Of a stretch of 64,000 bases of DNA, positions 8,687 through 18,167 are shown piece after piece. A program made the position numbers and the translations under genes. The DNA lies in assembly GCF_020733705.1 (NCBI RefSeq), contig NZ_JAJFZM010000001.1, forward strand, positions 3,038,001 to 3,102,000, read 5' to 3'. Under the pieces are notes generated by a model that worked only from the letters and a program-made list of their open reading frames with translations, did not search any database and had not been told where the DNA came from. Within the stretch, counting starts at the first letter, position 1. The number at the start of each line of letters is the position of its first letter. This DNA comes from Nocardia australiensis. Its GTDB lineage: Bacteria; Actinomycetota; Actinomycetes; Mycobacteriales; Mycobacteriaceae.

Positions 8687-9874
8687 ATGGATCTGAGCGA
8701 TTCGCCGGACGAGGCGCGATTCCGTACGCGCATTCGTGAGTGGCTGACCGTGACCCTGCCGACGTTGCCGTGGCCGGAACCGGCTCGACTGGAGGACAAG
8801 CGCGCCTTCTGGTCGGTATGGCAGCGCACGCTCTTCGACGCCGGTTTCGCCGGCTTGTCGTGGCCGGCCGAATTCGGTGGCGCCGGTGCCGACGCCAAGA
8901 TCAAAGCCATCTTCAACGAGGAGATGGACCTGGCGGGCGCACCTGAGCGGCTCAACATCATCGGGGAGGACTTCGCCGGCCCCACCATCGTCGCCTTCGG
9001 CAGCGAGAACCAGAAACAGCGCTATCTGGAGCCGATCCTCACCGGCGAGGAAATCTGGTGCCAGCTGTTCTCCGAACCCGAATCGGGATCCGACCTGGCC
9101 TCGCTGCGCACCAAGGCGACGAAGGTCGACGGGGGCTGGAAGATTCAGGGCCAGAAGATCTGGACGTCCCGAGCGCAGATCGCCGACAACGCGATCCTGT
9201 TGGCCCGCACCGGCGGGGGAGATCGGCACAGGGGCATCACCTACTTCCTGCTGCCGATGTCGTCGCAGGGTGTGACCGTTCGCCCGCTACCGCACATGCT
9301 CGGCGAGGCCGAGTTCAACGAGGTGTTCCTCGATGATGTCTTCCTGCCCGACGACGCGGTCGTCGGTGTCGTCGACGGCGGGTGGAAGGTCGCGATGGGC
9401 ACGCTGGCCTTCGAGCGGGTCGGCATCGCCACCGGCCGGGTGAACACCACCGGCGCGGTCAACGATCTCATCGAGCAGGTCAGACGCAAGACCGACGACG
9501 AGGGTGAGCCCCTCAGCGGCAAGCCCGAGATCAGGCACCGCATCGCTGATCTCTACGGCCGTGCCCTGACCCACTACCTCATCGGACAGCGCGTCATCAC
9601 CGGCGCGGCATCCGGGCAACCTCCGGGGCCTGTCACCTCCATCGGGAAGCTCTACTTCTGTCCGCTGGTCGAGGACATCGCGGACTTCGGGCTCGAATTG
9701 ACCGAATTCGGCGGGCAGTTCGGCCTCGCGGAGGACGATGCGTCCGCCGATGCGGACCAGCAGCGCTGGCTGCGGCTCGCCTATCAAGCGCGCGGAACCG
9801 CCATCGCCGGCGGATCGACCTTCATCCAACGCAACATCGCTGCCGAGCGTGTGCTCGGAATGCCCCGCACCTGA
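8687..9874 (+). CDS. Acyl-CoA dehydrogenase (FadE-like)
   Basis: A 395-residue FAD enzyme. It has LSWPAEFGGAGADAKIKA, the flavin motif CQLFSEPESGSDLASLRT around residues 124-141, IQGQKIWTSRAQIADNAILL and a C-terminus with GGSTFIQRNIAAERVLGMPR. The start is an ATG with GGAGG seven bases upstream. It heads the long rightward run and is followed after 13 bases by an acetoacetyl-CoA-synthetase-like gene. The C-terminus lacks the YEGT-type glutamate, as in subunits of two-gene FadE heterotetramers; the short dehydrogenase at 11,848 could be its partner. Confidence 0.88.
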   Translation: MDLSDSPDEARFRTRIREWLTVTLPTLPWPEPARLEDKRAFWSVWQRTLFDAGFAGLSWPAEFGGAGADAKIKAIFNEEMDLAGAPERLNIIGEDFAGPTIVAFGSENQKQRYLEPILTGEEIWCQLFSEPESGSDLASLRTKATKVDGGWKIQGQKIWTSRAQIADNAILLARTGGGDRHRGITYFLLPMSSQGVTVRPLPHMLGEAEFNEVFLDDVFLPDDAVVGVVDGGWKVAMGTLAFERVGIATGRVNTTGAVNDLIEQVRRKTDDEGEPLSGKPEIRHRIADLYGRALTHYLIGQRVITGAASGQPPGPVTSIGKLYFCPLVEDIADFGLELTEFGGQFGLAEDDASADADQQRWLRLAYQARGTAIAGGSTFIQRNIAAERVLGMPRT

Positions 9875-9887
9875 GAAAGGCGGCGTG

Positions 9888-11837
9888 ATGAGCACCTACG
9901 TGTGGAATCCGACACCCGGCTACATCGAGAACGCGAACGTCACGCGGTTGGCGCGCGCTCACGGAATCGAATCGATCGACGAACTGCGGCGCCGGTCGAC
10001 CGACGACGTGTCCTGGTACTGGGATGCGGCGGTAACCGATCTGAGTATCCCCTTCTCGACGCCCTACGAGTCGGTTCTCGACCTGTCCGGCGGGGCCGAG
10101 TTCCCGGACTGGTTCGTGGGCGGCACCTTCAACGCGGTCGATGCCTGCATCACGCGCTGGCTGAGCGACGACGGCGACCGGGCCGCGATCGTGCACGAGG
10201 CCGAGGACGGGTCGGTTCGCACGATCACCTACCGCGAACTCGCCGAACAGGTCGGCCGGGTGGCGACCGGTCTGACCGAACTCGGGGTGGGCGAGGGCGA
10301 CGCGGTGGCCCTCTACCTTCCGATGGTTCCCGAGGCGGTTGTCGCCTGCTACGCCGCAGCCGGAATCGGCGCGATCCTGGTGCCGCTGTTCTCGGGCTTC
10401 GCGGCTCCCGCCATCGCGTCCCGGCTCAATGATGCCCAGGTCAAGGCGGTCATTGTCGCGGACGGGACTATTCGCCGGGGACGCAAGATCGCCATGGCCG
10501 GCGAACTTGCCGAGGCGCTGGCACACACACCGTCGGTGCGCTCGGTCGTCGTGGTCGAAAATATCGGCGAGGCAATCGATTTCGCTGATCGGGATGTCAC
10601 GGTGACCACCTGGGACGCGCTCGTCGATGCCACCGTCCGGCCGTACGAGTTCCGCCCGTTCCCCGCGATGCAGACGCTGATGCTCGGCTACACGTCCGGC
10701 ACGACCGGCAAGCCCAAGGGCGCCGTGCACACCCACGCCGGATTCACGATCAAGGTCGCCACCGAGGTCGCCTACTCCTTCGACGTCAACGCGGGGGACA
10801 CCTTCTGCTGGATAACCGATATGGGCTGGGTCATGGGCCCGCTGGCCGCGTTCGGCGCCCATGCCAACGGCGCCACCCTGATGCTCTACGAGGGTTCTCC
10901 CGATGTCCCCGACACCTGCAGACTGTGGGACCTGGTACAGCGGCACGGCATCACGGTGCTCGGTGTCTCGCCGACACTCATCCGCGCGCTGAGGTCGACA
11001 CCCCTCACCGATATCGCCGACCGGGACCTGAGCTCGGTGCGCGTCCTCGGATCCACCGGTGAGCCGTGGGATCCCGATTCCTACGACTGGCTCGCCGAGA
11101 CGGTCTTCGACAGCAGGGTGCCGGTGATCAACTTCTCCGGCGGCACCGAAGTGGGCGGATCGTTCCTGGCGCCGTACCCGGTGGAGCCGATTCCCAGCTG
11201 TTCGCTCGGCGGCCCGTCGCTGGGCATGGACGTCGACGTACTCGACGACAACGGAAACTCGCTGCGCGGCAGCATCGGTGAACTCGTCTGCCGGCAGCCG
11301 TGGCCGGCCATGACCCGCGGAGTGTGGCATGACCGGGAGCGCTACCTGAAGTCCTATTGGTCGACCTTCCCCGGGATCTGGTGCCACGGTGACTACGCAC
11401 GCGTCGACGACGGACAGTGGTACATCCTCGGCCGGTCCGACGACGTCATGAACGTCGCGGGTAAGCGGCTGGCACCCGCTGAGGTGGAGTCCGTCCTGAC
11501 CACCCACCCGGCGGTTGCCGAGGCCGCCGCCGTGGGCATCCCGGATCCCAGGAAGGGCGAAAGCGTCTGGGTCTTCTGGGTTCCGCGGCCCGGAGCCGAC
11601 ACCGAAGGCGTCTCCGACGAGTTGCGCCGACTGGTCGCGGCCGGTGTCGGAAAACCGTTCGCCCCGGCGAAGGTGTGGACGGTCGAGGCACTGCCCAAGA
11701 CTCGATCGGCCAAGATCCTGCGGCGCGCCGTGCGCGCCGCCGCCATCGACGCGGACCCCGGCGATCTGTCGGGCGCGGAGAATCCCGAGGCCGTGGCCGC
11801 CATCCGGGACCTCGTCCGTCGCACGAGTACAAGCTGA
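9888..11837 (+). CDS. Acetoacetyl-/acetyl-CoA-synthetase-like ligase
   Basis: A 649-residue adenylate-forming enzyme of the large AcsA/AACS type, longer than the other ligases here. The P-loop is GYTSGTTGKPKGAVHTH near residue 268. WITDMGWVMGP, FSGGTEVGG, GDYARVDDGQWYILGRSDD and the final LPKTRSAKILRR with the adenylation Lys are all present. The ATG at 9888 follows AGAAAGG. It could activate a short or branched acid made in the pathway, or the primary substrate. It lies between two dehydrogenase genes on the same strand. Confidence 0.87.
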   Translation: MSTYVWNPTPGYIENANVTRLARAHGIESIDELRRRSTDDVSWYWDAAVTDLSIPFSTPYESVLDLSGGAEFPDWFVGGTFNAVDACITRWLSDDGDRAAIVHEAEDGSVRTITYRELAEQVGRVATGLTELGVGEGDAVALYLPMVPEAVVACYAAAGIGAILVPLFSGFAAPAIASRLNDAQVKAVIVADGTIRRGRKIAMAGELAEALAHTPSVRSVVVVENIGEAIDFADRDVTVTTWDALVDATVRPYEFRPFPAMQTLMLGYTSGTTGKPKGAVHTHAGFTIKVATEVAYSFDVNAGDTFCWITDMGWVMGPLAAFGAHANGATLMLYEGSPDVPDTCRLWDLVQRHGITVLGVSPTLIRALRSTPLTDIADRDLSSVRVLGSTGEPWDPDSYDWLAETVFDSRVPVINFSGGTEVGGSFLAPYPVEPIPSCSLGGPSLGMDVDVLDDNGNSLRGSIGELVCRQPWPAMTRGVWHDRERYLKSYWSTFPGIWCHGDYARVDDGQWYILGRSDDVMNVAGKRLAPAEVESVLTTHPAVAEAAAVGIPDPRKGESVWVFWVPRPGADTEGVSDELRRLVAAGVGKPFAPAKVWTVEALPKTRSAKILRRAVRAAAIDADPGDLSGAENPEAVAAIRDLVRRTSTS

Positions 11838-11847
11838 GGAGTAAGCG

Positions 11848-12915
11848 ATGCATTGGGAGCTGTCCGAGGAGCAGGAGCTGTTCGCCGCATCCCTGCGTGA
11901 GTGGATTGCCGCGAAATTCCCGCCGGATGTCATTCGTGAACTGCAGGCATCCGGTGAGCACTCTCGATTCGCCGAGGCGCTGATCGGGGACGACTGGTGG
12001 GGCGTCGGTTATCCGGAAGACGCGTCCGGGCAGGGCGGAGGAATTCTCGAGCTGGCGCTTGCCGCGCGCGAATTCGGACGCTCCGCGGCACTCGACTCGC
12101 GGTGGTTCGCGGCGGCGTTGTCCGCGCCGCTGCTGACCGATCGGGAACTGGCACAACAGCTTTCGGGCGAACAGTTGTTCGTTGCCGCGATTCGTGCCGA
12201 CCGGCTACCGGGCTGGGCACCGCTGCCGGCCGGCGACGGTCGGCTGACCGGAGTCGTGCGCCACGTGATCGGCGCGGGCGAAGCGGATGTTTTCGTCGTT
12301 CCCGTCACCGGGCCGGAGGGGCCCGGCCTGGCCCGCGTCTCGGCCTCCGATGTCGGTGTCGGGCGCGACGACCTGCTCGACCGCTCACGCAGTGCGGGCA
12401 ACCTCGAATTCGCCGACGCGCCGATCATCGAGATCGTCGCCGCGGGGGAGACCGCGCTGTCGCGGACGACGACGCTGGCCGCGGTACTGACGGCCGCCGA
12501 CGCTCTGGGCAGCGCGGAGCGGATGCTCGAGCTCGCTGTCGAATACAGCGGGCAGCGAAAGCAATTCGGGCAGCTCATCGGATCGTTCCAGGCGGTCAAG
12601 CACGCGGCCGCGCAGATGCTGGTAGCGGTCGAGGCATCCTATTCGACGGCGCTGTACGCGGCGGCCGCGGCCGATGCCGAGATCGACCGAGCGCCGACGA
12701 TCGCCGCGGTCGCGAAGGCCCAGGTGACGGGGTTGGCGGCGGACGTCGCGGAGTCCGCGCTCACCGTGCACGGTGCGATCGGATACACGTGGGAACACGA
12801 CCTGCAGCTGTTCTACAAGCGCGCCAAACTCGATCGCACCCTGTTCGGCCCGCCCGGCGTCTGGAACGAGCGGATCGCGGCGGACCTGCTCGACGAGCCG
12901 TCACCGGCAGGCTGA
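11848..12915 (+). CDS. Acyl-CoA dehydrogenase, short subunit type
   Basis: A 355-residue member of the family, shorter and more divergent than its neighbours. The N-terminus is WELSEEQELFAASLREWI. The usual TEPGxGSD motif is absent from the middle domain. The C-terminal helical domain keeps YSGQRKQFGQLIGSFQAVKH and ALTVHGAIGYTWEHDLQLFY. This pattern matches the non-canonical partner subunits of FadE heterotetramers. It probably pairs with the dehydrogenase at 8687 or 12,980. The start ATG is ten bases after the ligase stop with GAGGAG nearby. Confidence 0.85.
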   Translation: MHWELSEEQELFAASLREWIAAKFPPDVIRELQASGEHSRFAEALIGDDWWGVGYPEDASGQGGGILELALAAREFGRSAALDSRWFAAALSAPLLTDRELAQQLSGEQLFVAAIRADRLPGWAPLPAGDGRLTGVVRHVIGAGEADVFVVPVTGPEGPGLARVSASDVGVGRDDLLDRSRSAGNLEFADAPIIEIVAAGETALSRTTTLAAVLTAADALGSAERMLELAVEYSGQRKQFGQLIGSFQAVKHAAAQMLVAVEASYSTALYAAAAADAEIDRAPTIAAVAKAQVTGLAADVAESALTVHGAIGYTWEHDLQLFYKRAKLDRTLFGPPGVWNERIAADLLDEPSPAG

Positions 12916-12930
12916 ACCACTTGCGTCTTA

Positions 12931-12941
12931 TGGTCAGTCCA
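12931..12941. promoter_or_regulatory. Palindromic operator copy 7 (TGGTCAGTCCA)
   Basis: It lies in the 64-base gap before the dehydrogenase at 12,980 with GTTATAGTT (12,944-12,952) directly after it as a possible -10 box. It indicates an internal promoter in the long rightward gene run. One base departs from the palindrome. Confidence 0.5.
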
Positions 12942-12979
12942 TTGTTATAGTTGACTTAGTTGATGGATGGAGTACGGAC

Positions 12980-14146
12980 GTGGATTTCGAACTGACAGAG
13001 GATCAGGTCACGATTCGTGACGCGGTCGCGGAGCTGGCGGCCAAGTTCGACGATCAGTACTGGCAGGACAAGGACGAGAAGCACGAATTCCCGACGGAGT
13101 TCTACAACGCGTTCGCCACGGGTGGCTGGCTCGGTATCACCACGCCCGAGGAGTACGGCGGGCACGGCTACGGGATCACCGAGGCGTCGTTGATTCTCGA
13201 ACAGGTCGCCGCGTCCGGCGCCGGTATGAACGGCGCCAGCTCGATGCATCTGTCGATCTTCGGCATGCACCCGGTCATCGTGCACGGCAGCGAGGAACTC
13301 AAGCAGCGGACACTGCCGCGCATCGTCAGCGGTGATCTGCACGTCTGCTTCGGCGTCACCGAGCCGGGTGCGGGCCTGGACACGACCAAGATCACAACCT
13401 TCGCCAAGCGTGAGGGTGACAAGTACATCGTCAACGGTCGCAAGGTCTGGATCTCCAAGGCGATGGAGTCGGAGAAGATCCTGCTGCTGACCCGAACCCA
13501 GAAGTTCGAGGACTCGCCCCGCAAAACCGACGGCTTGACCCTGTTCCTCACCGATCTCGATCGCGACAAGGTCGAGATCCGGCCCATCAAGAAGATGGGG
13601 CGAAACGCGGTGACATCCAACGAACTTTTCATCGACAATCTCGAGATCCCGGTCGAGGACCGCGTCGGCGAGGAGGGCAAGGGCTTCACCTACATCCTCG
13701 ATGGCCTCAATCCCGAACGAATGCTCGTGGCCGCCGAAGCGCTCGGCATCGGCCGTGCCGCGTTGCGCGCCGGTGTCCGGTACGGCAACGATCGCGAGGT
13801 CTTCGGCCGTCAGATCGGGAAGAATCAGGGAATTCAGTTCCCGCTCGCGGATTCGCTGGCTCGCCTCGACGCCGCCGAGTTGATGCTGCGCAAGGCCACC
13901 TGGCTCTACGACCACGGCAAACCCTGTGGGCGCGAGGCGAATACGGCCAAATACCTGTGTGCCGACGCGGGCTTCGAGGCGGCCGACCGCGCACTGCAGA
14001 CACACGGCGGGATGGGCTACTCGGAGGAATACAACGTCTCCCGATACTTCCGCGAAGCGCGCCTGACCCGCATCGCCCCCATCAGCCAGGAAATGATCCT
14101 GAACTATCTCGGTTCCCACGTACTCGGCCTCCCGAGGAGCTACTGA
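12980..14146 (+). CDS. Acyl-CoA dehydrogenase
   Basis: A 388-residue enzyme beginning VDFELTEDQVTIRDAVAELA. Family motifs are TTPEEYGGHGYGITEASLIL, CFGVTEPGAGLDTTKITTF and VNGRKVWISKAMESEKILLL in the middle domain, then REVFGRQIGKNQGIQFPLAD and ALQTHGGMGYSEEYNVSRYF. The C-terminus reads LTRIAPISQEMILNYLG, so the YEGT glutamate is not present. The GTG start at 12,980 follows GATGGAG. The stop shares one base with the SDR start at 14,146. Confidence 0.88.
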   Translation: MDFELTEDQVTIRDAVAELAAKFDDQYWQDKDEKHEFPTEFYNAFATGGWLGITTPEEYGGHGYGITEASLILEQVAASGAGMNGASSMHLSIFGMHPVIVHGSEELKQRTLPRIVSGDLHVCFGVTEPGAGLDTTKITTFAKREGDKYIVNGRKVWISKAMESEKILLLTRTQKFEDSPRKTDGLTLFLTDLDRDKVEIRPIKKMGRNAVTSNELFIDNLEIPVEDRVGEEGKGFTYILDGLNPERMLVAAEALGIGRAALRAGVRYGNDREVFGRQIGKNQGIQFPLADSLARLDAAELMLRKATWLYDHGKPCGREANTAKYLCADAGFEAADRALQTHGGMGYSEEYNVSRYFREARLTRIAPISQEMILNYLGSHVLGLPRSY

Positions 14147-14943
14147 TGAACGACCGGACAACGACAGCGGGCACTACTCCGCGGGGCATCCAGGCATTCG
14201 GTCTCGGCGGGCGCACCGCGCTGGTCACCGGAGCGGGCGGTGGTGTCGGCGCCGCGGTCGCCGAAGCATTCGCAGCGGCCGGAGCCGCGGTCCTGGTGAC
14301 CGATATCGACAAGGACGCGGCCACTGCCGTGAGCGAGCGGATCGGCGCGGCCGGTGGTGTCGCCGAGCCGTTCACTCTCGATGTCTGCGATGCCGACAAC
14401 GCGCGTGATGCGGTTGCTGCCGCCGCGCGGCTCGGAAACGGAACCCTCAACATCCTGGTGAACAACGCGGGTGTGATCGCTCCCGCGATGTTCCCCAAGA
14501 TGGACGAGGCGAAATTCCGCAAGGTGCTCGATACCCATCTGATGGGCAGTTACCACTGCAGCCACGCGGCGCTCGAGTATCTCCCCGACGACGGCACCGG
14601 CCGCATCATCAACGTGACCTCGGCAGCGGGCCTGACTGGAACGATCGGCCAGGCGAATTACGGCGCCGCCAAGGCCGCGGTCATCGGACTGACCAAGTCG
14701 CTGGCCCGGGAGCTTGCCAAGCGGTCGGTCACCGTGAACGCGGTGGCCCCGCTGGCGGCCACCGCCATGACCGAGAACATCCGGAGCAACGACAAGCTCG
14801 CGGCCAAGACACTGGCGCGAATTCCATTGGGACGCTGGGCATATCCCGATGAGATCGCGCCGACCTTCGTCTTCTTGGCATCGGGCGCCGCTGGCTACAT
14901 CACCGGCCAGATCTTGCCGGTCGACGGCGGGACGGTGATCTGA
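14146..14943 (+). CDS. SDR-family dehydrogenase (FabG-like)
   Basis: A 265-residue classical SDR with a full active site: TGAGGGVGAAV cofactor loop, LVNNAGVIAP, NVTSAAG with the Ser and NYGAAKAAVIG with YxxxK. The end GQILPVDGGTVI is usual. It most likely oxidises a 3-hydroxyacyl-CoA formed by a hydratase, feeding the thiolase encoded next at 14,945. The ATG shares a base with the upstream stop, indicating coupling. Confidence 0.88.
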   Translation: MNDRTTTAGTTPRGIQAFGLGGRTALVTGAGGGVGAAVAEAFAAAGAAVLVTDIDKDAATAVSERIGAAGGVAEPFTLDVCDADNARDAVAAAARLGNGTLNILVNNAGVIAPAMFPKMDEAKFRKVLDTHLMGSYHCSHAALEYLPDDGTGRIINVTSAAGLTGTIGQANYGAAKAAVIGLTKSLARELAKRSVTVNAVAPLAATAMTENIRSNDKLAAKTLARIPLGRWAYPDEIAPTFVFLASGAAGYITGQILPVDGGTVI

Positions 14944-14944
14944 C

Positions 14945-16144
14945 ATGAGCGCACGAGTAACCGGCCCGTTCGCGAGTGCCGGCCGCGAGGTCGTCATCGC
15001 CGAGGCGTTGCGTACTCCGATCGGCAAGTCACATCCCGAGAAGGGATGGTTCCGCGACATCCATCCCAATGCGCTGCTGGCCGCCTGCTACCAGGATCTG
15101 GTCACGCGCACGGGAATCGATCCCGCCGTAGTGGAAGACCTGATCATCGGGTGTACGGCACCGTTCGGTGAGCAATCCCGCAATATCGGCCGCAACGCGT
15201 GGCTGCAGGCCGGATTTCCGGCGGAAGTCCCGGCGACAACCCTGGACCGCCGCTGCGGATCGGCGCAGACCGCGGTGAATTTCGCTGCGGCGCTCGTGTC
15301 TTCGGGTGTGCACGACATCGTCATCGCCGGGGGAGTCGAGCATATGGGGCATGTGCCGATGAACTCACCGGCCAAGATCAGTGAGCTGTACGGCGATCCC
15401 TGGCCCGCCGCTCTGCGAGAGCGTTACGACTTCGTCTCCCAGGGCGAGAGCGCGGAGCTCATCGCCGAGCGCTGGGACATCTCGCGAGCGGAGATGGACG
15501 AATTCGCGGTCCGGTCACATGCGCTCGCCACCGAAGCCGTCGCCGCCGGTCGGTTCGCCGCCGAGATGGTGAAGATGGAACTCGACGGTGAGATCCGTGC
15601 CGGGGACCAGACGGTGCGGCCGGGAACCTCGCTCGAAACACTCGGCAAGCTGAAGACGGTCTTCCGCCCGGAGAACGGCCGGATCACCGCGGGAACCTCG
15701 AGCCCCATCTGCGACAGTGCGGCGGCGGTTCTGTTGTGCACCCGAGAGGCGGCCGAGCGGTACGGTCTGCGCGTGCGTGCGCGGATCGCCGATCAGACGA
15801 CCGTCGGCGTCGATCCGATCATCATGCTCACCGGGCCGATCCCGGCGACACACAAATTGCTCGGCCGAAACGATCTGACGGTCGCCGACATCGACCTCTT
15901 CGAGGTGAACGAGGCGTTCTCGTCGGTTGTCCTCGCCTGGCAGCGCGAGTTGAAACCGGATATGGATCGGGTCAACGTGAACGGCGGAGCGATCGCGCTC
16001 GGACATGCCGTCGGGGCCACCGGCGCCCGGCTGATTGCCACGATTCTCGCGGAGATGGAACGCCGCGACAGCCGCCTGGGTGTGGTGACCATGTGCTGCG
16101 GAGGCGGTCTCGGCACCGGGACGCTCATCGAACGGACCGACTGA
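14945..16144 (+). CDS. Acetyl-CoA acyltransferase (thiolase)
   Basis: A 399-residue thiolase. The nucleophile cysteine is in LDRRCGSAQTAVNFAA (near residue 103), the second catalytic region is NVNGGAIALGHAVGATG with the His, and the second catalytic Cys is in MCCGGGLGTGTLIE. It would cleave a 3-ketoacyl-CoA with CoA, releasing acetyl- or propionyl-CoA. It lies one base after the SDR stop and shares a base with the CoA-transferase start, so the three are one operon. Confidence 0.92.
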   Translation: MSARVTGPFASAGREVVIAEALRTPIGKSHPEKGWFRDIHPNALLAACYQDLVTRTGIDPAVVEDLIIGCTAPFGEQSRNIGRNAWLQAGFPAEVPATTLDRRCGSAQTAVNFAAALVSSGVHDIVIAGGVEHMGHVPMNSPAKISELYGDPWPAALRERYDFVSQGESAELIAERWDISRAEMDEFAVRSHALATEAVAAGRFAAEMVKMELDGEIRAGDQTVRPGTSLETLGKLKTVFRPENGRITAGTSSPICDSAAAVLLCTREAAERYGLRVRARIADQTTVGVDPIIMLTGPIPATHKLLGRNDLTVADIDLFEVNEAFSSVVLAWQRELKPDMDRVNVNGGAIALGHAVGATGARLIATILAEMERRDSRLGVVTMCCGGGLGTGTLIERTD

Positions 16145-17370
16145 TGGCCGACTTCGGCGCGCTGCGCCCGGGGATGGGTGTCTGGTGGAGCCAGGCCGCG
16201 GCCGAGCCGCGGCCACTGGTCGATCAGCTGCTCGCGCAGGCTCCGGAGCTGGGACCGCTGCGCCTGTTCACCGGCTTGAGCTGGAACGACCAACTGGCGC
16301 AATCGATGTCGCCATCGGACACGATGGTGTCCTACGGCGGTCTGGGCGCGTTGCGAGAGCTGGGCGCGACCGACCGGCTCGATGTCGTACCGTGCCATTA
16401 CTCGGCACTGCCACGCATGTTCGCCGAACGTCGGTTGCCGTGCGATGCCGGACTGTTGCAGGTGTCACCGCCCGATCGAGACGGCATGTGCTCGCTGGGA
16501 ATCGGTGTCGACTACATGGCCGACGCGATCGAGCACACGCCGTTGCTGTTCGCGGAGATCAACAAGCAGATGCCGGTGGTACCGGGCTCGCCTCGTATTC
16601 CATTGGGCCGCTTCGCCGCCACCCTCGAGACCGATCGACCGCTACAGCAGGAAGACCGCCGCCCCGCCGGTGATCTCGATCGGGCGATAGCCACCCATAT
16701 CGCCGGGCTGGTGGACGACGGCGACACGCTGCAGGTCGGAATCGGTTCGATGGGCGCGGCCGTATTCGACGCGCTGGCAGAGCATCGCGACCTCGGAGTC
16801 CACACCGGGATGATCACCGACGGCGTCCTCGGGCTGATCGACAAGGGTGTGATCACCGGCGGGCGCAAGCAACTCGACAGCGGTTTCTCCGTTGCGGGAA
16901 CCGCGTTGGGGTCGGCCGATCTGTACGCCCGTATCGCTGACCTCCCCGTGCTGTTCCGGCCGACCAGCTACACCCATGCGCCACAGGTGCTTTCGCAGCT
17001 CTCCACTCTCGTCGCGGTGAATTTCGCCATCGAGGTGGATCTGACCGGACAGGTCGGTGCCGAGATGAGCCGAGGCACCTACCTCGGTGCGGTGGGCGGC
17101 CAGGTCGACTTCGCGCGTGCCGCCGCGCTCACCGGGAAGCGGTCGATCATCGCACTCCGGTCGACGGTGCGGGGTCGATCATCGATCAAGTTCGGCCTCG
17201 AAGAAGGGGTCGTCACCACCGCTCGCGCCGACGTGGATTGCGTCGTCACCGAGCACGGAGTCGCGCATCTGCGTGGTCAACCGCTGGCGGAGCGTCGCCG
17301 ACGGCTGACAGCCGTCGCGGCGCCGCAGTTCCGCGACGAACTCGCGCACGCGGTGCGCCTCGCATCCTGA
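16144..17370 (+). CDS. Acetyl-CoA hydrolase/CoA-transferase family protein
   Basis: A 408-residue protein of the acetyl-CoA hydrolase/4-hydroxybutyrate CoA-transferase family. The first half carries DVVPCHYSALPRMF and LLQVSPPDRDGMCSLG. The second has LQVGIGSMGAAVFDAL, HTGMITDGVLGLIDKGVITG and, near the end, DCVVTEHGVAHLRGQPLAER. It would move CoA between acids in the pathway, saving ATP. It shares one base with the thiolase stop. The expected catalytic Glu cannot be assigned with certainty from the sequence alone. Confidence 0.85.
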   Translation: MADFGALRPGMGVWWSQAAAEPRPLVDQLLAQAPELGPLRLFTGLSWNDQLAQSMSPSDTMVSYGGLGALRELGATDRLDVVPCHYSALPRMFAERRLPCDAGLLQVSPPDRDGMCSLGIGVDYMADAIEHTPLLFAEINKQMPVVPGSPRIPLGRFAATLETDRPLQQEDRRPAGDLDRAIATHIAGLVDDGDTLQVGIGSMGAAVFDALAEHRDLGVHTGMITDGVLGLIDKGVITGGRKQLDSGFSVAGTALGSADLYARIADLPVLFRPTSYTHAPQVLSQLSTLVAVNFAIEVDLTGQVGAEMSRGTYLGAVGGQVDFARAAALTGKRSIIALRSTVRGRSSIKFGLEEGVVTTARADVDCVVTEHGVAHLRGQPLAERRRRLTAVAAPQFRDELAHAVRLAS

Positions 17371-17408
17371 CATATCCGGACAATTTCCATCGAAAGGAAT
17401 TCACCACC

Positions 17409-18167
17409 ATGAGCAATCGTGTCGCGCTCGTCACGGGCGGCGCCCAGGGGATCGGCGCCGGAATCTCGCGCAAACTCGGCGAGGCAGGCTTCCGGGTCGC
17501 GGTCGCCGACCTGAATCATGAAGTGGCGCAACAGACCGCGAAGGAGATCGTGGCCGCCGGCGGACAGGCGATCGCCGTCGCGATCGATGTCACCGATACC
17601 GGCTCGGTACAGGCTGCCGTCGCCGAGATCACCGAGAAGCTCGGCCCGGTCGAGATCGCCGTGAACAACGCTGGCTGGGACGACTTCATGAAGTTCCTCG
17701 ATACCGACGAGGCGTTCTGGGACAAGATTCTCGACATCAACTTCAAAGGCGCGTTGCGCGTGAACCATACGGTCGTGCCGGGCATGATCGAGCGCGGCTT
17801 CGGCCGGGTGATCAATATCGGTTCCGACGCGGGCCGGGTCGGATCGTCGCTCGAAGCGGTCTACTCCGGCGCCAAGGGCGGCATCATCGCCTTCACGAAG
17901 ACACTCGCTCGTGAGGTTGCCACCAAGGGCGTCACCGTCAACACCGTCTGCCCCGGCCCCACCGATACCCCCGCGCTGCGCAAGTTCGCCGACAGCTCCG
18001 GCCAGGACGCCGACAAGGTGCTGGGTGGTATGACCCGGTCGGTGCCGATGAAGCGACTGGCTCAGCCCTCCGACATCGCGGCGGCCGTGGCATTCTTCGC
18101 CTCCGACGACACCGGCTACATCACCGGTCAGACGCTGTCGGTCAGCGGCGGCCTGACGATGGCGTGA
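17409..18167 (+). CDS. BadH-like 2-hydroxycyclohexanecarboxyl-CoA dehydrogenase (SDR)
   Basis: A 252-residue SDR whose whole layout recalls BadH of Rhodopseudomonas: [43 protein letters not shown] with [18 protein letters not shown] and [20 protein letters not shown]. BadH oxidises 2-hydroxycyclohexanecarboxyl-CoA to the 2-keto thioester. The catalytic Ser, Tyr and Lys are all present. The next gene, overlapping by four bases, encodes a MenB-like enzyme that could open the resulting beta-keto thioester ring. The ATG has GAAAGGA twelve bases upstream. The family is certain; the substrate is inferred. Confidence 0.85.
   Translation: MSNRVALVTGGAQGIGAGISRKLGEAGFRVAVADLNHEVAQQTAKEIVAAGGQAIAVAIDVTDTGSVQAAVAEITEKLGPVEIAVNNAGWDDFMKFLDTDEAFWDKILDINFKGALRVNHTVVPGMIERGFGRVINIGSDAGRVGSSLEAVYSGAKGGIIAFTKTLAREVATKGVTVNTVCPGPTDTPALRKFADSSGQDADKVLGGMTRSVPMKRLAQPSDIAAAVAFFASDDTGYITGQTLSVSGGLTMA

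Noticed and set aside
9822..11933. 703-codon reverse-strand frame opposite the acetoacetyl-CoA-synthetase-like gene
   Set aside because: Shadow of a clearly coding strand; no start signal or domain, composition typical of antisense frames.
16144..17370. CoA-transferase as citrate lyase alpha subunit partner of the CitE-like protein
   Set aside because: The sequence follows the acetyl-CoA hydrolase/4-hydroxybutyrate CoA-transferase pattern and lies 12 kb from the CitE-like gene in a different operon.
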